Positions 33,279 through 42,844 of a stretch of 64,000 bases of DNA are shown one piece after another. The DNA is taken from assembly GCF_009650765.1 (NCBI RefSeq), contig NZ_CP045740.1:4378001-4442000 (forward strand). The letters run 5' to 3'. This stretch comes from Streptomyces sp. SUK 48. Lineage in GTDB: Bacteria; Actinomycetota; Actinomycetes; Streptomycetales; Streptomycetaceae. The position numbers and the translations under genes are program-made. The number at the start of each line of letters is the position of its first letter. Positions within the stretch are counted from its first letter, which is position 1. Below the pieces are notes generated by a model. That model worked only from the letters and a program-made list of their open reading frames with translations, was not told the origin of the DNA and did no database searches.

Positions 33279-33467
33279 ACGATCCTCGGGGTTCCTGCCT
33301 TTCGGCCTCGCCCCTCGGCGTGTCTCAGACATTAGCTGATCAGCAGGGGGGTAGCGCAAGTCGGCTTCCCGGACGGCCGTCCGCGCGCCCCCGCCCGGCC
33401 CAAGTGCACGGCGCCCAGGGCCCGCTGACGGACCCTGGGCGCCGCCCCTTCGCGGGCCCGGCACGCC

Positions 33468-33785
33468 TCACTGCGCGCTGCTGAACGCCTCGTAGACCTT
33501 CTTGGGAATGCGTCCGCGCGCGGGCACGTCCATCTTGTTGGCCTGGGCCCAGGCGCGGACGGCGGCCGGGTCGGGCGCCACCTCGGTCTGCTTGTACGCC
33601 TTGCCGGAGCGCGACCGCTTGCGGCCGGCCTCGACGAACGGCGCGAGCGCCTTGCGCAGTTTCTTGGCGTTGGTTTCGTTCAGGTCGATCTCGTACGACT
33701 TGCCGTCGAGTCCGAAGGCGATCGTTTCCGCCGCTTCCGAGCCGTCGATGTCGTCAAAGAGAGTGACCACGACCTTTTGCGCCAC
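33468..33785 (-). CDS. lsr2: Lsr2 nucleoid-associated protein
   Basis: A 105-aa H-NS-like protein that bridges and silences AT-rich, often foreign, DNA. The N-terminal dimerisation part (MAQKVVVTLFDDIDGSEA) and the C-terminal DNA-binding part with the minor-groove hook ARGRIPKKV (about 90-98) are characteristic, and the basic linker GRKRSRSGKAYKQ is present. Its own upstream region (33786-34095) is the AT-richest part of this neighbourhood, which fits autoregulation. Confidence 0.95.
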   Translation of the reverse strand: MAQKVVVTLFDDIDGSEAAETIAFGLDGKSYEIDLNETNAKKLRKALAPFVEAGRKRSRSGKAYKQTEVAPDPAAVRAWAQANKMDVPARGRIPKKVYEAFSSAQ

Positions 33786-34095
33786 GAATATCGGTCCCTT
33801 CGTGCGGCACGTCGATACAGCTCACCGGCGTTGACGTGCCGAGTATCGGCTATTGCCAATTCATTTGTACAGTGCCCGGCAATGCAAAGTGAAGCCCGAC
33901 TAAATCCGTCCGCGTGTCCGAACGCAATAGGGGTTGCGGGCGGCCTGTCGAACTTTCCCAGAACTTTTCACGACCACCGGGCTCCGACACCCGATCGTGA
34001 TGCGCCTCACGTAGTTTCCTCCAACTCTACCCGCGTAGAAATTTTGTGCGGGTAGTCTGAAGGAACCTGCTCAGCACCACACATCGGGAGTGCCA
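33786..34095. promoter_or_regulatory. Divergent control region between lsr2 and purS
   Basis: 310 bp without a gene. GGCACGTC (33806-33813) and GACGTGCC (33833-33840), with inner or outer CGATAC/GTATCG, form inverted repeats in the lsr2 leader. The stretch 33850-33895 and the purS-proximal part are unusually AT-rich. GGGAG at 34086-34090 is the purS ribosome binding site. Confidence 0.5.
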
Positions 34096-34368
34096 GTGGC
34101 ACGCGTCGTAGTCGACGTCATGCTCAAGCCGGAGATCCTCGACCCCCAGGGCCAGGCGGTCCAGCGTGCGCTGCCGCGCCTGGGATTCGAGGGGATCTCG
34201 GACGTCCGTCAGGGAAAGCGTTTCGAACTGGAAGTTGACGGCCCGGTCGACGAGGCCGCGCTCGCCCGCATCCGTGATCTCGCGGAATCCTTCCTCGCCA
34301 ACACGGTGATCGAGGACTTCACCGTCAAGGTGGAAGAGGGCGCGGAAGTCGCGGAGGCGGCGAAGTGA
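34096..34368 (+). CDS. purS: FGAM synthase subunit PurS
   Basis: A 90-aa structural subunit of the three-part FGAM synthase complex. GTG 34096 gives the family start [16 protein letters not shown] and has GGGAG five bases upstream; an in-frame GTG at 34090 is inside the Shine-Dalgarno. [17 protein letters not shown] and [10 protein letters not shown] are conserved. It is coupled to purQ by a GTGA overlap. Confidence 0.95.
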   Translation: MARVVVDVMLKPEILDPQGQAVQRALPRLGFEGISDVRQGKRFELEVDGPVDEAALARIRDLAESFLANTVIEDFTVKVEEGAEVAEAAK

Positions 34369-35045
34369 CCGCTCGTATTGGCGTCGTCACTTTCCCGGGC
34401 AGCCTGGACGACCGGGACACCCAGCGCGCGATCCGTCTCGCGGGCGCCGAACCGGTCGCCCTCTGGCACAAGGACAAGGACCTCAAGCAGGTCGACGCCG
34501 TGGTCCTGCCCGGCGGTTTCTCCTACGGCGACTATCTGCGCGCCGGCGCCATCTCCCGTTTCTCGCCGGTCATGGACACGCTCATCGAGCAGGCGAAGGC
34601 CGGCCTTCCGGTCCTCGGTATCTGCAACGGCTTCCAGGTCCTGACCGAGGCCCACCTGCTGCCCGGCGCGATGCTCGGCAACGACCACCTCCACTTCATC
34701 TGCCGCGACCAGAAGCTGCGGGTGGAGAACGCGGAGACGGCCTGGACCGGCGACTACCGCCAGGGCCAGGAGATCCACATCCCGCTGAAGAACATGGACG
34801 GCCGGTACGTCGCCGACCCGTACACGCTCGACAAGCTGGAGGCGGAGGGCCGTGTCGTCTTCCGCTACCTGGACGTGAATCCGAACGGCTCGCTCAACGA
34901 CATCGCGGGCGTCACCAACGAGGCGGGCAACGTCGTCGGCCTGATGCCGCACCCCGAGCACGCCGTCGAGCCGCTGATCGGTTCGGGCCGCACCGACGGC
35001 CTTCCCTTCTTCACCTCGATCCTCAAGAAGCTGGTCAACGCATGA
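34365..35045 (+). CDS. purQ: FGAM synthase glutaminase subunit
   Basis: A 226-aa class I glutamine amidotransferase that feeds ammonia to PurL. The nucleophile is Cys in [11 protein letters not shown] (about residue 87), and the His/Glu pair is in [11 protein letters not shown] (about 195-205). The N-terminal [10 protein letters not shown] and [14 protein letters not shown] are family blocks. Start GTG 34365 overlaps the purS stop; its own stop overlaps purL ATG by 4 bp. Confidence 0.97.
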   Translation: MTARIGVVTFPGSLDDRDTQRAIRLAGAEPVALWHKDKDLKQVDAVVLPGGFSYGDYLRAGAISRFSPVMDTLIEQAKAGLPVLGICNGFQVLTEAHLLPGAMLGNDHLHFICRDQKLRVENAETAWTGDYRQGQEIHIPLKNMDGRYVADPYTLDKLEAEGRVVFRYLDVNPNGSLNDIAGVTNEAGNVVGLMPHPEHAVEPLIGSGRTDGLPFFTSILKKLVNA

Positions 35046-37300
35046 GCCGGACGCCTCTGGACACGGTCGAGCACGCGGCCGCGACCCCCGACGTCGAGCT
35101 GCCCTGGGCCGAACTCGGCCTGAAGAAGGACGAGTACGAGCGGGTGGTGGAGATCCTCGGCCGCCGCCCGACCGGCGCGGAGCTCGCCATGTACTCGGTC
35201 ATGTGGTCCGAGCACTGCTCGTACAAGTCCTCCAAGGTCCATCTGCGCCAGTTCGGCGAGAAGGCGCCCGAGTCGGACGCGCTGCTCGTCGGCATCGGCG
35301 AGAACGCCGGTGTGGTGGACGTCGGCCAGGGCTACGCGGTCACCTTCAAGGTCGAGTCGCACAACCACCCCTCCTACGTGGAGCCCTACCAGGGCGCGGC
35401 CACGGGCGTCGGCGGCATCGTCCGCGACATCATCGCGATGGGCGCCCGCCCGGTCGCGGTGGTCGACCCGCTGCGCTTCGGCGCGGCCGACCACCCCGAC
35501 ACCAAGCGCGTCCTGCCGGGCGTGGTCGCGGGCATCGGCGGCTACGGCAACTGCCTGGGCCTGCCCAACATCGGCGGCGAGGTCGTCTTCGACGCCTGCT
35601 ACCAGGGCAACCCGCTGGTCAACGCCGGTGCGATCGGTGTGATGCGGCACGAGGACATCCACCTCGCCAAGGCGTCCGGCGCGGGCAACCAGGTCATCCT
35701 GTACGGCGCCCGGACCGGCGGCGACGGCATCGGCGGCGCCTCGATCCTCGCGTCCGAGACGTTCGACGACGCGAAGCCCTCGAAGCGGCCCGCGGTGCAG
35801 GTCGGCGACCCCTTCCAGGAGAAGCTCCTCATCGAGTGCACCCTGGAGGCGTTCCGCGAGAAGCTGGTCGTCGGCATCCAGGACCTGGGCGCGGCCGGCC
35901 TCTCCTGCGCGACCAGCGAGCTGGCGTCCAACGGCTCCGGCGGCATGCGCGTGACCCTGGACGACGTCCCGCTGCGCGACTCGACGCTCTCGCCCGAGGA
36001 GATCCTCATGAGCGAGTCGCAGGAACGCATGTGCGCGGTCGTGGAGCCGGCGAAGGTCGAGCGCTTCCTGGAGATCTGCCAGAAGTGGGACGTCATCGCC
36101 ACGGTCATCGGCGAGGTGACCGACGGCGACCGGCTGGAGATCTTCTGGCACGGCGGCAAGATCGTGGACGTCGACCCGCGCACGGTCGCGCACGACGGCC
36201 CGGTCTACGAGCGCCCGTACGCGCGCCCCTCCTGGCAGGACGAGCTCCAGGCCGACGACGCGAACAAGCTGCCGCGCCCGGCGACTTCCGAGGAGCTGCG
36301 CGAGCAGGTCCTGAAGCTGGTGGCGTCGCCGAACCAGGCGTCCAAGAAGTGGATCACGCAGCAGTACGACCACTTCGTGCAGGGCAACACGGTGCTGGCG
36401 CAGCCCGAGGACTCGGGCATGATCCGGGTGGACGAGGAGAGCGGCCTCGGCGTCGCCATCGCGACGGACGGCAACGGCCGCTACGCCAAGCTGGACCCGT
36501 ACACGGGCGCGCAGCTGGCGCTCGCGGAGGCGTACCGGAACGTGGCGACGACGGGTGCGAAGCCGCTCGCGGTCTCGGACTGCCTGAACTTCGGCTCGCC
36601 CGAGGACCCGGCGGTGATGTGGCAGTTCGCGGAGGCGGTACGCGGCCTCGCGGACGGCTGCCTGCAGCTCGGCACGCCGGTGACCGGCGGCAATGTCTCG
36701 CTCTACAACCAGACGGGCGAGGCGGCGATCCACCCGACGCCGGTCGTCGCGGTCCTCGGTGTGATCGACGACGTCGCCCGCCGTACCCCGGTCGCCTTCC
36801 AGGAGGAGGGGCAGCTGCTCTACCTCCTCGGCGACACCCGCGAGGAGTTCGGCGGCTCGGCCTGGTCCCAGGTGATCCACGACCACCTGGGCGGTATGCC
36901 GCCAGTGGTCGACCTGGAGCGGGAGCGGCTGCTGGCCGAGATCCTGATCTCCGCCTCCCGCGACGGCATGATCGACTCCGCGCACGACCTGTCCGACGGC
37001 GGTCTCGTGCAGGCCGTGGTCGAGTCGGCGCTGCTCGGCGGGAAGGGCGCGCGCCTGGTCGTCCCCGACGGCCTGGACGCCTTCACCTTCCTGCTCTCCG
37101 AATCGGCCGGCCGCGCCCTCGTGGCCGTCCCCCGCTCGGAGGAGCTCCGCTTCACCGACATGTGCGGCGCGCGCGGCCTGCCGGCCACGCGGATCGGCGT
37201 CGTGGACGGCGACGCGGTCGAGCTCCAGGGCGAGTTCACCCTCCCCCTGACCGCCCTGCGCGAGGCCCACGAGGCCACGATCCCCGCGCTGCTGGCCTAG
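35042..37300 (+). CDS. purL: FGAM synthase large subunit (short form)
   Basis: A 752-aa enzyme that converts FGAR to FGAM. Conserved blocks include [12 protein letters not shown] (about 56-67), [23 protein letters not shown] (about 100-120), [12 protein letters not shown] and [14 protein letters not shown] (about 280). Its length shows the small PurL type that needs PurS and PurQ, which lie directly upstream. A terminator follows 10 bp after the stop. Confidence 0.98.
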   Translation: MSRTPLDTVEHAAATPDVELPWAELGLKKDEYERVVEILGRRPTGAELAMYSVMWSEHCSYKSSKVHLRQFGEKAPESDALLVGIGENAGVVDVGQGYAVTFKVESHNHPSYVEPYQGAATGVGGIVRDIIAMGARPVAVVDPLRFGAADHPDTKRVLPGVVAGIGGYGNCLGLPNIGGEVVFDACYQGNPLVNAGAIGVMRHEDIHLAKASGAGNQVILYGARTGGDGIGGASILASETFDDAKPSKRPAVQVGDPFQEKLLIECTLEAFREKLVVGIQDLGAAGLSCATSELASNGSGGMRVTLDDVPLRDSTLSPEEILMSESQERMCAVVEPAKVERFLEICQKWDVIATVIGEVTDGDRLEIFWHGGKIVDVDPRTVAHDGPVYERPYARPSWQDELQADDANKLPRPATSEELREQVLKLVASPNQASKKWITQQYDHFVQGNTVLAQPEDSGMIRVDEESGLGVAIATDGNGRYAKLDPYTGAQLALAEAYRNVATTGAKPLAVSDCLNFGSPEDPAVMWQFAEAVRGLADGCLQLGTPVTGGNVSLYNQTGEAAIHPTPVVAVLGVIDDVARRTPVAFQEEGQLLYLLGDTREEFGGSAWSQVIHDHLGGMPPVVDLERERLLAEILISASRDGMIDSAHDLSDGGLVQAVVESALLGGKGARLVVPDGLDAFTFLLSESAGRALVAVPRSEELRFTDMCGARGLPATRIGVVDGDAVELQGEFTLPLTALREAHEATIPALLA

Positions 37301-37309
37301 CGGCCACGA

Positions 37310-37346
37310 AAACCCCCGCCCGGATCCAGGTTCCGGGCGGGGGTTT
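37310..37346. terminator. Terminator after purSQL
   Basis: AAACCCCCGCCCGGA (37310-37324) pairs with TCCGGGCGGGGGTTT (37332-37346), perfect over 15 bp. It serves the converging Uma2 gene as well. Confidence 0.9.
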
Positions 37347-37357
37347 CCCGTGCCGGT

Positions 37358-37942
37358 TCAGCGGACGTAGTTCTTGAGGATCTCCGTGTCCAGCTCGAAG
37401 CCGACCGGACCGGGGAGGGAGACCTTCTCGCCGAACTTGGCGACGTGGAGGTCGCGATAGCCGCCGACCTGCCGGTCCGGTCCGCTGTGCACGGTGACGG
37501 TGCAGGAGTCTCGGTCGATCAAGAGGTACAGCGGGATTCCGGACTGTCCGTACGCGGTCGGCTTCTCGTGCCGGTCTCGCCGGTCGGTGTCCGAGTCGTA
37601 CGAGGTGACCTCGACGATCATGAGCACTCCCTCAGGGTCGGCCCATTCACCGTGCCCCGCGAAGTGGCCTTCCGGTACGAGCAGCGCATCGGGTCGCGCC
37701 CGGCCGTCCCGGTATGCCTCCACCTGAAGTCCTCGGCCCTGGTACAGGTCCAGGTCGGGCCTGGCCTGCATACAGCGCCGGGTAAGCCAGGTCACGATGG
37801 TGTCGTGATCTCCGTCCGCCACCTTCTTTACTCCGATCCGTCCGTCGATGAACTCCAACGTGACGGTCTCGGGAGCGGCGAGGGCGATCGTTTCGAACTC
37901 CTGCACCGACATCTGAGACGTGCGCTCGGCCATAACCGTCAT
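37358..37942 (-). CDS. Uma2-family (DUF820) putative endonuclease
   Basis: A 194-aa protein. ATG 37942 has GGAAGGGGG six bases upstream; a second ATG lies three codons on. The fold is PD-(D/E)xK: GRARPDALLVPE (Asp about 91), VLMIVEVTSYDSDTDRRDR (E-x-S/T region about 109-127) and PLYLLIDRDSCTV. Such genes are numerous in Streptomyces and cyanobacteria; biological role unsettled. It stands alone, convergent with purL. Confidence 0.8.
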   Translation of the reverse strand: MTVMAERTSQMSVQEFETIALAAPETVTLEFIDGRIGVKKVADGDHDTIVTWLTRRCMQARPDLDLYQGRGLQVEAYRDGRARPDALLVPEGHFAGHGEWADPEGVLMIVEVTSYDSDTDRRDRHEKPTAYGQSGIPLYLLIDRDSCTVTVHSGPDRQVGGYRDLHVAKFGEKVSLPGPVGFELDTEILKNYVR

Positions 37943-38047
37943 GTTGCACCCCCTTCCAGGCGGAAGCCAGTGTTGCCCGCCCTCGGCCGTGCGGCGGGGG
38001 TTTCGTTGGTGCTCACCCCCACGGGTGAGTGCGCATAAGCTCGCCCC

Positions 38048-38845
38048 ATGTCCCCGGCCAAGAAGCGTGCCCGTAGCTACGATCCCGTCCGGACCCGTGC
38101 CGCGGTCCTCGGTCAGTTCGGGGCGGTGCGGGAGGCCGTACGCGGGCTGAGCGACGAGCAGTTGGCGGGGGAGACCCGGCTCGGGGGCTGGTCCGTGCGG
38201 GAGCTGGCCGTGCACATCGGGATGGCGCTGACGGCCGTACAGCGGGCGCTCGCGCAGCCCGAGCCGGCCACGGCGGATTCCGTGCTGCTCGACTGGCCGT
38301 TCGCGACCGCCGCCAACGCCGCGGCCATCGACGCGTTCACCCGGGACCTCACCGCCGAACATCCCGACCTCGACGCCCACCTCGCGGAGATCGACGCCAC
38401 CCTGCGCGGCCTCCTCGCCGAGCACCCCGGCGGCCGGCTGCTGCCGACCAGCGCCGGTGTCCTGTCCCTGGACGACTACCTGGTCACCCGCGCCGTCGAA
38501 CTCGTCGTGCACACCGACGACCTGAACGCCGCCGTGCCAGGGCTCGACGTGCCGTACGACCGGCAGGCGCTGGCCGCCACCACCCGGCTGCTCGCCGACG
38601 CGCTCGCGGCGAAGGCGCCCGGCGGCTCCACCGAGGTGCGCGTGCCGCCGTACGCCGTGGTGCAGTGCGTGGAAGGGCCCCGGCACACCCGCGGCACCCC
38701 GCCCAACGTGGTGGAGGCCGACCCGCTGACGTGGGTCCGGCTCGCCACCGGGCGGCTGGACTGGCGGACCGCCGTGGCCGACGCCAAGGTCAGCGCGAGC
38801 GGGGAGCGGGCCGACATCGGGGCACTCCTGCCGGTCATGTCCTGA
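38048..38845 (+). CDS. Maleylpyruvate isomerase-family (DinB-like, mycothiol-dependent) protein
   Basis: A 265-aa protein. The N-terminal four-helix region has GGWSVRELAVHIGMAL (about 47-62) with the metal-ligand His, and AVELVVHTDDLNAA (about 149-162) with the second His cluster. The C-terminal part (from about 170) resembles the small sterol-carrier-like domain. These are the marks of the MDMPI/mycothiol maleylpyruvate isomerase family, which uses mycothiol, the actinobacterial thiol. Substrate unknown. It is monocistronic, starting at ATG 38048. Confidence 0.75.
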   Translation: MSPAKKRARSYDPVRTRAAVLGQFGAVREAVRGLSDEQLAGETRLGGWSVRELAVHIGMALTAVQRALAQPEPATADSVLLDWPFATAANAAAIDAFTRDLTAEHPDLDAHLAEIDATLRGLLAEHPGGRLLPTSAGVLSLDDYLVTRAVELVVHTDDLNAAVPGLDVPYDRQALAATTRLLADALAAKAPGGSTEVRVPPYAVVQCVEGPRHTRGTPPNVVEADPLTWVRLATGRLDWRTAVADAKVSASGERADIGALLPVMS

Positions 38846-38900
38846 GGGGGCCTGAAGAAACCGGGGGGAACCGGTCGGGGCGGCCGGCCGTCGTATCCGT

Positions 38901-39347
38901 ATGAAACGGAACAAAGCGACCGCCGCGCTCGCCCTTCTCCTCCCCGTGGCGGTGGCCTGTGGCGCCGCGCCCGCGCACAGTGGAGCGGTGACCGAGGACC
39001 AGCCCCTGACCGGCGTCGAATGGCGCGTCGTGAGCGTCACCGCCGAGGGCGCCACGCACCCCGCCCCGGCCTCCGCCCGCCTGCTCCTGAACGGCGACGG
39101 GACCGCCGCCGGCAACCTCGGCTGCAACGGCTTCAGCGCCCCCGCCACCCTGCGCGGCGACCACCTCACCTTCGGGCGGCTGCGCACCACCAGGATGGCC
39201 TGCGACGAGGCCCGGATGGCCTTCGAGCGGCTGCTCGGCGGGCTGCTCGGCGGCCACACCCTCACCGCCGCCCCCGGCCACGGCAACCTCACGCTCACCA
39301 CGCGTCACGGGGACCACGTCAACCTCACCCGCAGCACAACCGAATGA
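38901..39347 (+). CDS. META-domain lipoprotein
   Basis: A 148-aa exported protein. The signal peptide MKRNKATAALALLLPVAVAC has a lipobox-like VAVAC with Cys20 and is followed by a short Ala/Ser linker. The META (HslJ-like) domain has LTGVEWRVVSV (about 36-46), GNLGCNGFSAPATL (about 71-84) and TTRMACDEARMAFERLL (about 96-112). It is probably membrane-anchored at the cell surface; members elsewhere are heat-shock or virulence-related. Confidence 0.8.
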   Translation: MKRNKATAALALLLPVAVACGAAPAHSGAVTEDQPLTGVEWRVVSVTAEGATHPAPASARLLLNGDGTAAGNLGCNGFSAPATLRGDHLTFGRLRTTRMACDEARMAFERLLGGLLGGHTLTAAPGHGNLTLTTRHGDHVNLTRSTTE

Positions 39348-39513
39348 TGTGCGACACCTCACTCACGCATACGGCCAAACCGCCCCGCAGAACATCCCGG
39401 GCGGCCGGAGAAAGCCCCGAACGATACCGGACACGCCGCATTGACCTGCGTAAATGTGGAAAGCGACAAGGTGATCCGCAGGTCCCCCACCCGTGACGGC
39501 CGCGTATCCCCAA

Positions 39514-39543
39514 TTCGGACCAGTGGTCGACCTCGCCTACACT
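39514..39543 (+). promoter_or_regulatory. Promoter of leaderless purF
   Basis: TTCGGA (39514-39519) and TACACT (39538-39543) are separated by 18 bp, and the GTG start follows seven bases later. GGAG at 39545-39548 is too close to serve as a Shine-Dalgarno, so a leaderless transcript is likely. Confidence 0.5.
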
Positions 39544-39550
39544 CGGAGCC

Positions 39551-41080
39551 GTGCCACGTGGTGACGGTCGACTCAATCACGACCTGCTCCCCGGTGAGAA
39601 AGGCCCCCAGGACGCGTGTGGCGTCTTCGGTGTCTGGGCTCCGGGTGAAGAGGTCGCAAAGCTCACGTACTTCGGGCTCTACGCCCTCCAGCACCGGGGT
39701 CAGGAATCCGCGGGAATCGCGGTCAGCAATGGCTCCCAGATCCTCGTCTTCAAGGACATGGGCCTGGTCTCCCAGGTCTTCGACGAGACCTCTCTCGGAT
39801 CGCTCCAGGGTCATATCGCGGTCGGACACGCCCGCTACTCGACCACCGGCGCCTCCGTGTGGGAGAACGCCCAGCCGACGTTCCGTGCCACCGCGCACGG
39901 CTCGATCGCGCTCGGCCACAACGGCAACCTGGTCAACACGGCGCAGCTCGCCGAGATGGTCGCCGAACTCCCGAACGAGAACAACAGCCGCTCCACCCGG
40001 GTCGCGGCCACCAACGACACCGACCTGCTGACGGCGCTGCTCGCCGCGCAGGTCGACGAGGACGGCAAGCCGCTGACCATCGAGGAGGCCGCCCAGCAGG
40101 TCCTCCCGAAGGTCCGGGGCGCCTTCTCGCTCGTCTTCATGGACGAGCACACCCTCTACGCCGGCCGTGACCCCCAGGGCATCCGCCCGCTGGTCCTCGG
40201 CCGCCTGGAGCGCGGCTGGGTGGTCGCCTCCGAGTCCGCCGCCCTGGACATCTGCGGCGCCAGCTTCGTCCGCGAGATCGAGCCGGGCGAGTTCGTCGCC
40301 ATCGACGAGAACGGCCTGCGCAGCTCGCGATTCGCGGAAGCAAAGCCCAAGGGCTGTGTCTTCGAGTACGTGTACCTGGCCCGCCCGGACACCGACATCG
40401 CCGGCCGGAACGTGTACCTCTCCCGCGTGGAGATGGGCCGCCGGCTCGCCAAGGAGGCCCCGGCCGAGGCCGACCTGGTGATAGCCACCCCGGAGTCGGG
40501 CACCCCGGCCGCGATCGGCTACGCCGAGGCGTCGGGCATCCCGTTCGGCGCCGGACTGGTGAAGAACGCCTATGTGGGCCGTACGTTCATCCAGCCCTCG
40601 CAGACCATCCGCCAGCTGGGCATCCGGCTGAAGCTGAACCCGCTCAAGGAAGTCATCAAGGGCAAGCGCCTGGTGGTCGTGGACGACTCGATCGTGCGCG
40701 GCAACACCCAGCGGGCCCTGGTGCGCATGCTCCGCGAGGCCGGCGCCGCCGAGGTGCACATCCGCATCTCCTCGCCGCCGGTGAAGTGGCCCTGCTTCTT
40801 CGGGATCGACTTCGCCACCCGCGCCGAGCTGATCGCCAACGGCATGACGATCGACGAGATCGGCACCAGCCTCGGCGCCGACTCGCTCGCCTACATCTCC
40901 ATCGACGGCATGATCGACGCGACCACCATCGCGAAGCCGAACCTGTGCCGCGCCTGCTTCGACGGCGAGTACCCGATGGAGCTGCCGGACCCGGAGCTGC
41001 TCGGCAAGCAGCTGCTGGAGACCGAGCTGGCGGCCGGTCCCGCCGAAACGGCCGCGGCCGACGCGATCCGCCGCCCGTAA
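39551..41080 (+). CDS. purF: Glutamine PRPP amidotransferase
   Basis: A 509-aa enzyme of the first committed purine step. After a 22-residue propeptide the nucleophile is Cys23 (DACGVFGVW), which must be unmasked by processing. LQHRGQESAGIAV and HNGNLVN follow. The PRPP loop is VVVDDSIVRGNTQ (about 374-386). CFFGIDFAT and CRACFDGEYP supply the cysteines of a [4Fe-4S] cluster, marking the Bacillus-type oxygen-labile enzyme. purM follows 35 bp downstream. Confidence 0.98.
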   Translation: MPRGDGRLNHDLLPGEKGPQDACGVFGVWAPGEEVAKLTYFGLYALQHRGQESAGIAVSNGSQILVFKDMGLVSQVFDETSLGSLQGHIAVGHARYSTTGASVWENAQPTFRATAHGSIALGHNGNLVNTAQLAEMVAELPNENNSRSTRVAATNDTDLLTALLAAQVDEDGKPLTIEEAAQQVLPKVRGAFSLVFMDEHTLYAGRDPQGIRPLVLGRLERGWVVASESAALDICGASFVREIEPGEFVAIDENGLRSSRFAEAKPKGCVFEYVYLARPDTDIAGRNVYLSRVEMGRRLAKEAPAEADLVIATPESGTPAAIGYAEASGIPFGAGLVKNAYVGRTFIQPSQTIRQLGIRLKLNPLKEVIKGKRLVVVDDSIVRGNTQRALVRMLREAGAAEVHIRISSPPVKWPCFFGIDFATRAELIANGMTIDEIGTSLGADSLAYISIDGMIDATTIAKPNLCRACFDGEYPMELPDPELLGKQLLETELAAGPAETAAADAIRRP

Positions 41081-41115
41081 CACCCCCGCAGTACGACACG
41101 AAAGCTCTCACAGTC

Positions 41116-42183
41116 ATGTCTGAGACAACTGGTGCCAGCTACGCAGCGGCGGGCGTCGACATCGAGGCGGGCGACCGCGCCGTCGAGCTGATGAAGGAGT
41201 GGGTCAAGAAGACCCGGCGTCCCGAGGTCCTCGGCGGCATCGGCGGCTTCGCCGGACTCTTCGACGCCTCCGCCCTCAAGCGCTACGAGCGCCCCCTGCT
41301 CGCCTCCGCCACGGACGGCGTGGGCACCAAGGTGGACATCGCCCGCCGCCTGGGCGTCTACGACACCATCGGCCACGACCTGGTCGCCATGGTCATGGAC
41401 GACATCGTGGTGTGCGGCGCCGAGCCGCTGTTCATGACCGACTACATCTGTGTCGGCAAGGTGCACCCCGAGCGGGTCGCCGCCATCGTCAAGGGCATCG
41501 CGGAAGGCTGTGTGCTGGCCGGCTGCGCCCTGGTCGGCGGTGAGACGGCCGAACACCCGGGCCTGCTCGGCGAGGACGACTTCGACCTCGCGGGCGCCGG
41601 TACGGGCGTCGTGGAGGCCGACCGGCTGCTCGGCTCGGATCGCATCCGCAAGGGTGACACCGTGATCGCCATGGCGGCCTCCGGGCTTCACTCGAACGGG
41701 TACTCCCTGGTCCGCCACGTCCTGCTGAACACGGCGGGCCTGGCCCTGGAGTCGGAGGTGGCCGAACTGGGCCGCACCCTCGGCGAGGAGCTGCTGCAGC
41801 CCACCAAGATCTACTCGCTGGACTGCCTGGCCCTGACCCGCACGGCCGATGTGCACGCCTTCAGCCACATCACCGGCGGCGGGCTCGCGGCGAACCTGGC
41901 CCGGGTGATCCCGGACGACCTGCACGCCGTGGTCGACCGCGCCGGCTGGACCCCGGGCGCGATCTTCGACCTGGTCGGCAGGACCGGGAACGTGGAGCGC
42001 CTGGAGCTGGAGAAGACGCTGAACATGGGCGTCGGCATGATGGCGATCGTCCCGGAGGAGTCCACCGACGTGGCCCTCGCGACGCTGGCCGACCGGGGCG
42101 TCGAAGCCTGGGTGGCCGGTGAGATCACCGAGCGCGGCGACAAGGACAGCGGCGCGGAGCTGGTGGGGGACTACGCGAACTGA
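41116..42183 (+). CDS. purM: AIR synthetase
   Basis: A 355-aa enzyme that closes the imidazole ring (FGAM to AIR). The start is ATG 41116; the frame is open upstream within purF. YAAAGVDIEAGDRAVELMK, LLASATDGVGTK (about 61-72), GHDLVAMVMDD, GGETAEHPG and GLHSNGYSLVR are conserved PurM blocks. It is in an operon with purF and ends ahead of a hairpin. Confidence 0.97.
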   Translation: MSETTGASYAAAGVDIEAGDRAVELMKEWVKKTRRPEVLGGIGGFAGLFDASALKRYERPLLASATDGVGTKVDIARRLGVYDTIGHDLVAMVMDDIVVCGAEPLFMTDYICVGKVHPERVAAIVKGIAEGCVLAGCALVGGETAEHPGLLGEDDFDLAGAGTGVVEADRLLGSDRIRKGDTVIAMAASGLHSNGYSLVRHVLLNTAGLALESEVAELGRTLGEELLQPTKIYSLDCLALTRTADVHAFSHITGGGLAANLARVIPDDLHAVVDRAGWTPGAIFDLVGRTGNVERLELEKTLNMGVGMMAIVPEESTDVALATLADRGVEAWVAGEITERGDKDSGAELVGDYAN

Positions 42184-42199
42184 CGCCTACGGAGTGGTG

Positions 42200-42220
42200 C
42201 CCGCGAGACCTGCTCGCGGG
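42200..42220. terminator. Hairpin after purM
   Basis: CCCGCGAG (42200-42207) pairs with CTCGCGGG (42213-42220) around ACCTG, between purM and the convergent DUF3073 gene. Confidence 0.6.
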
Positions 42221-42277
42221 TAGCACAGAAGCCGGCCGGTGGCTGTGCCACCGACCGGACAGGTGTTCAGTACAAGG

Positions 42278-42526
42278 TCAAGCGCCGCGACGGTGTTGAG
42301 AGGGACCGTCGTCCTCGTCCTCGTCGTCCTCATAGAGGTCGGCGTAACGGGAGTAAAGGTCGTCCTCGTCCTCGTCATCGTCCTCGAAAGGCTCGCCGTT
42401 CGGCGGCTGGTTCGAAGTTGATGCGCCCAGTTCACTGGCCAGACGTGACAGGTCAGTCCCACCGCTGTTGTACTTCAGCTGGCGGGCGACCTTTGTCTGC
42501 TTGGCCTTGGCCCGGCCGCGCCCCAT
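42278..42526 (-). CDS. DUF3073 small acidic protein
   Basis: An 82-aa protein starting MGRGRAKAKQTKVARQLKY, a basic head found across actinobacteria as DUF3073. It is followed by a very acidic middle (EDDDEDEDD and EDDEDEDDG). The opposite charges of the two halves suggest a nucleic-acid- or ribosome-associated protein; function unknown. It is convergent with purM. Confidence 0.85.
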   Translation of the reverse strand: MGRGRAKAKQTKVARQLKYNSGGTDLSRLASELGASTSNQPPNGEPFEDDDEDEDDLYSRYADLYEDDEDEDDGPSQHRRGA

Positions 42527-42844
42527 GGCTCGACCCCCTCGGTGACGGGGCTCGACGGCCCCAGAGTCTGACACGCGTTCATGATCTGGATCGGACTCTC
42601 CGTGGAGAGGCCGGTCCGTAGGGCTTCCACGGTACCTGAGCCCGCGCCCATACGGTACGTCGCCCGCAGCACGCGCGTGTGCACAGAACCTTCGAGGCGC
42701 CCTGTCCTCGCTGGTCAGTGGCGATTTTAACCACTTATCGGGGAACGACCCGCCGATGGAAGTGAGAGTTCTCTCTAAGCTGCCCTCGGCGGGTACCGCT
42801 CATGTGTGCGAAGACGGGTCGGCGGGGCCCCTCGCGCGGTCGGT

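Noticed and set aside
34865..37270. Minus-strand open frame antisense to purL
   Set aside because: It covers nearly all of purL, whose family motifs are intact on the plus strand; the antisense product has no recognisable pattern.
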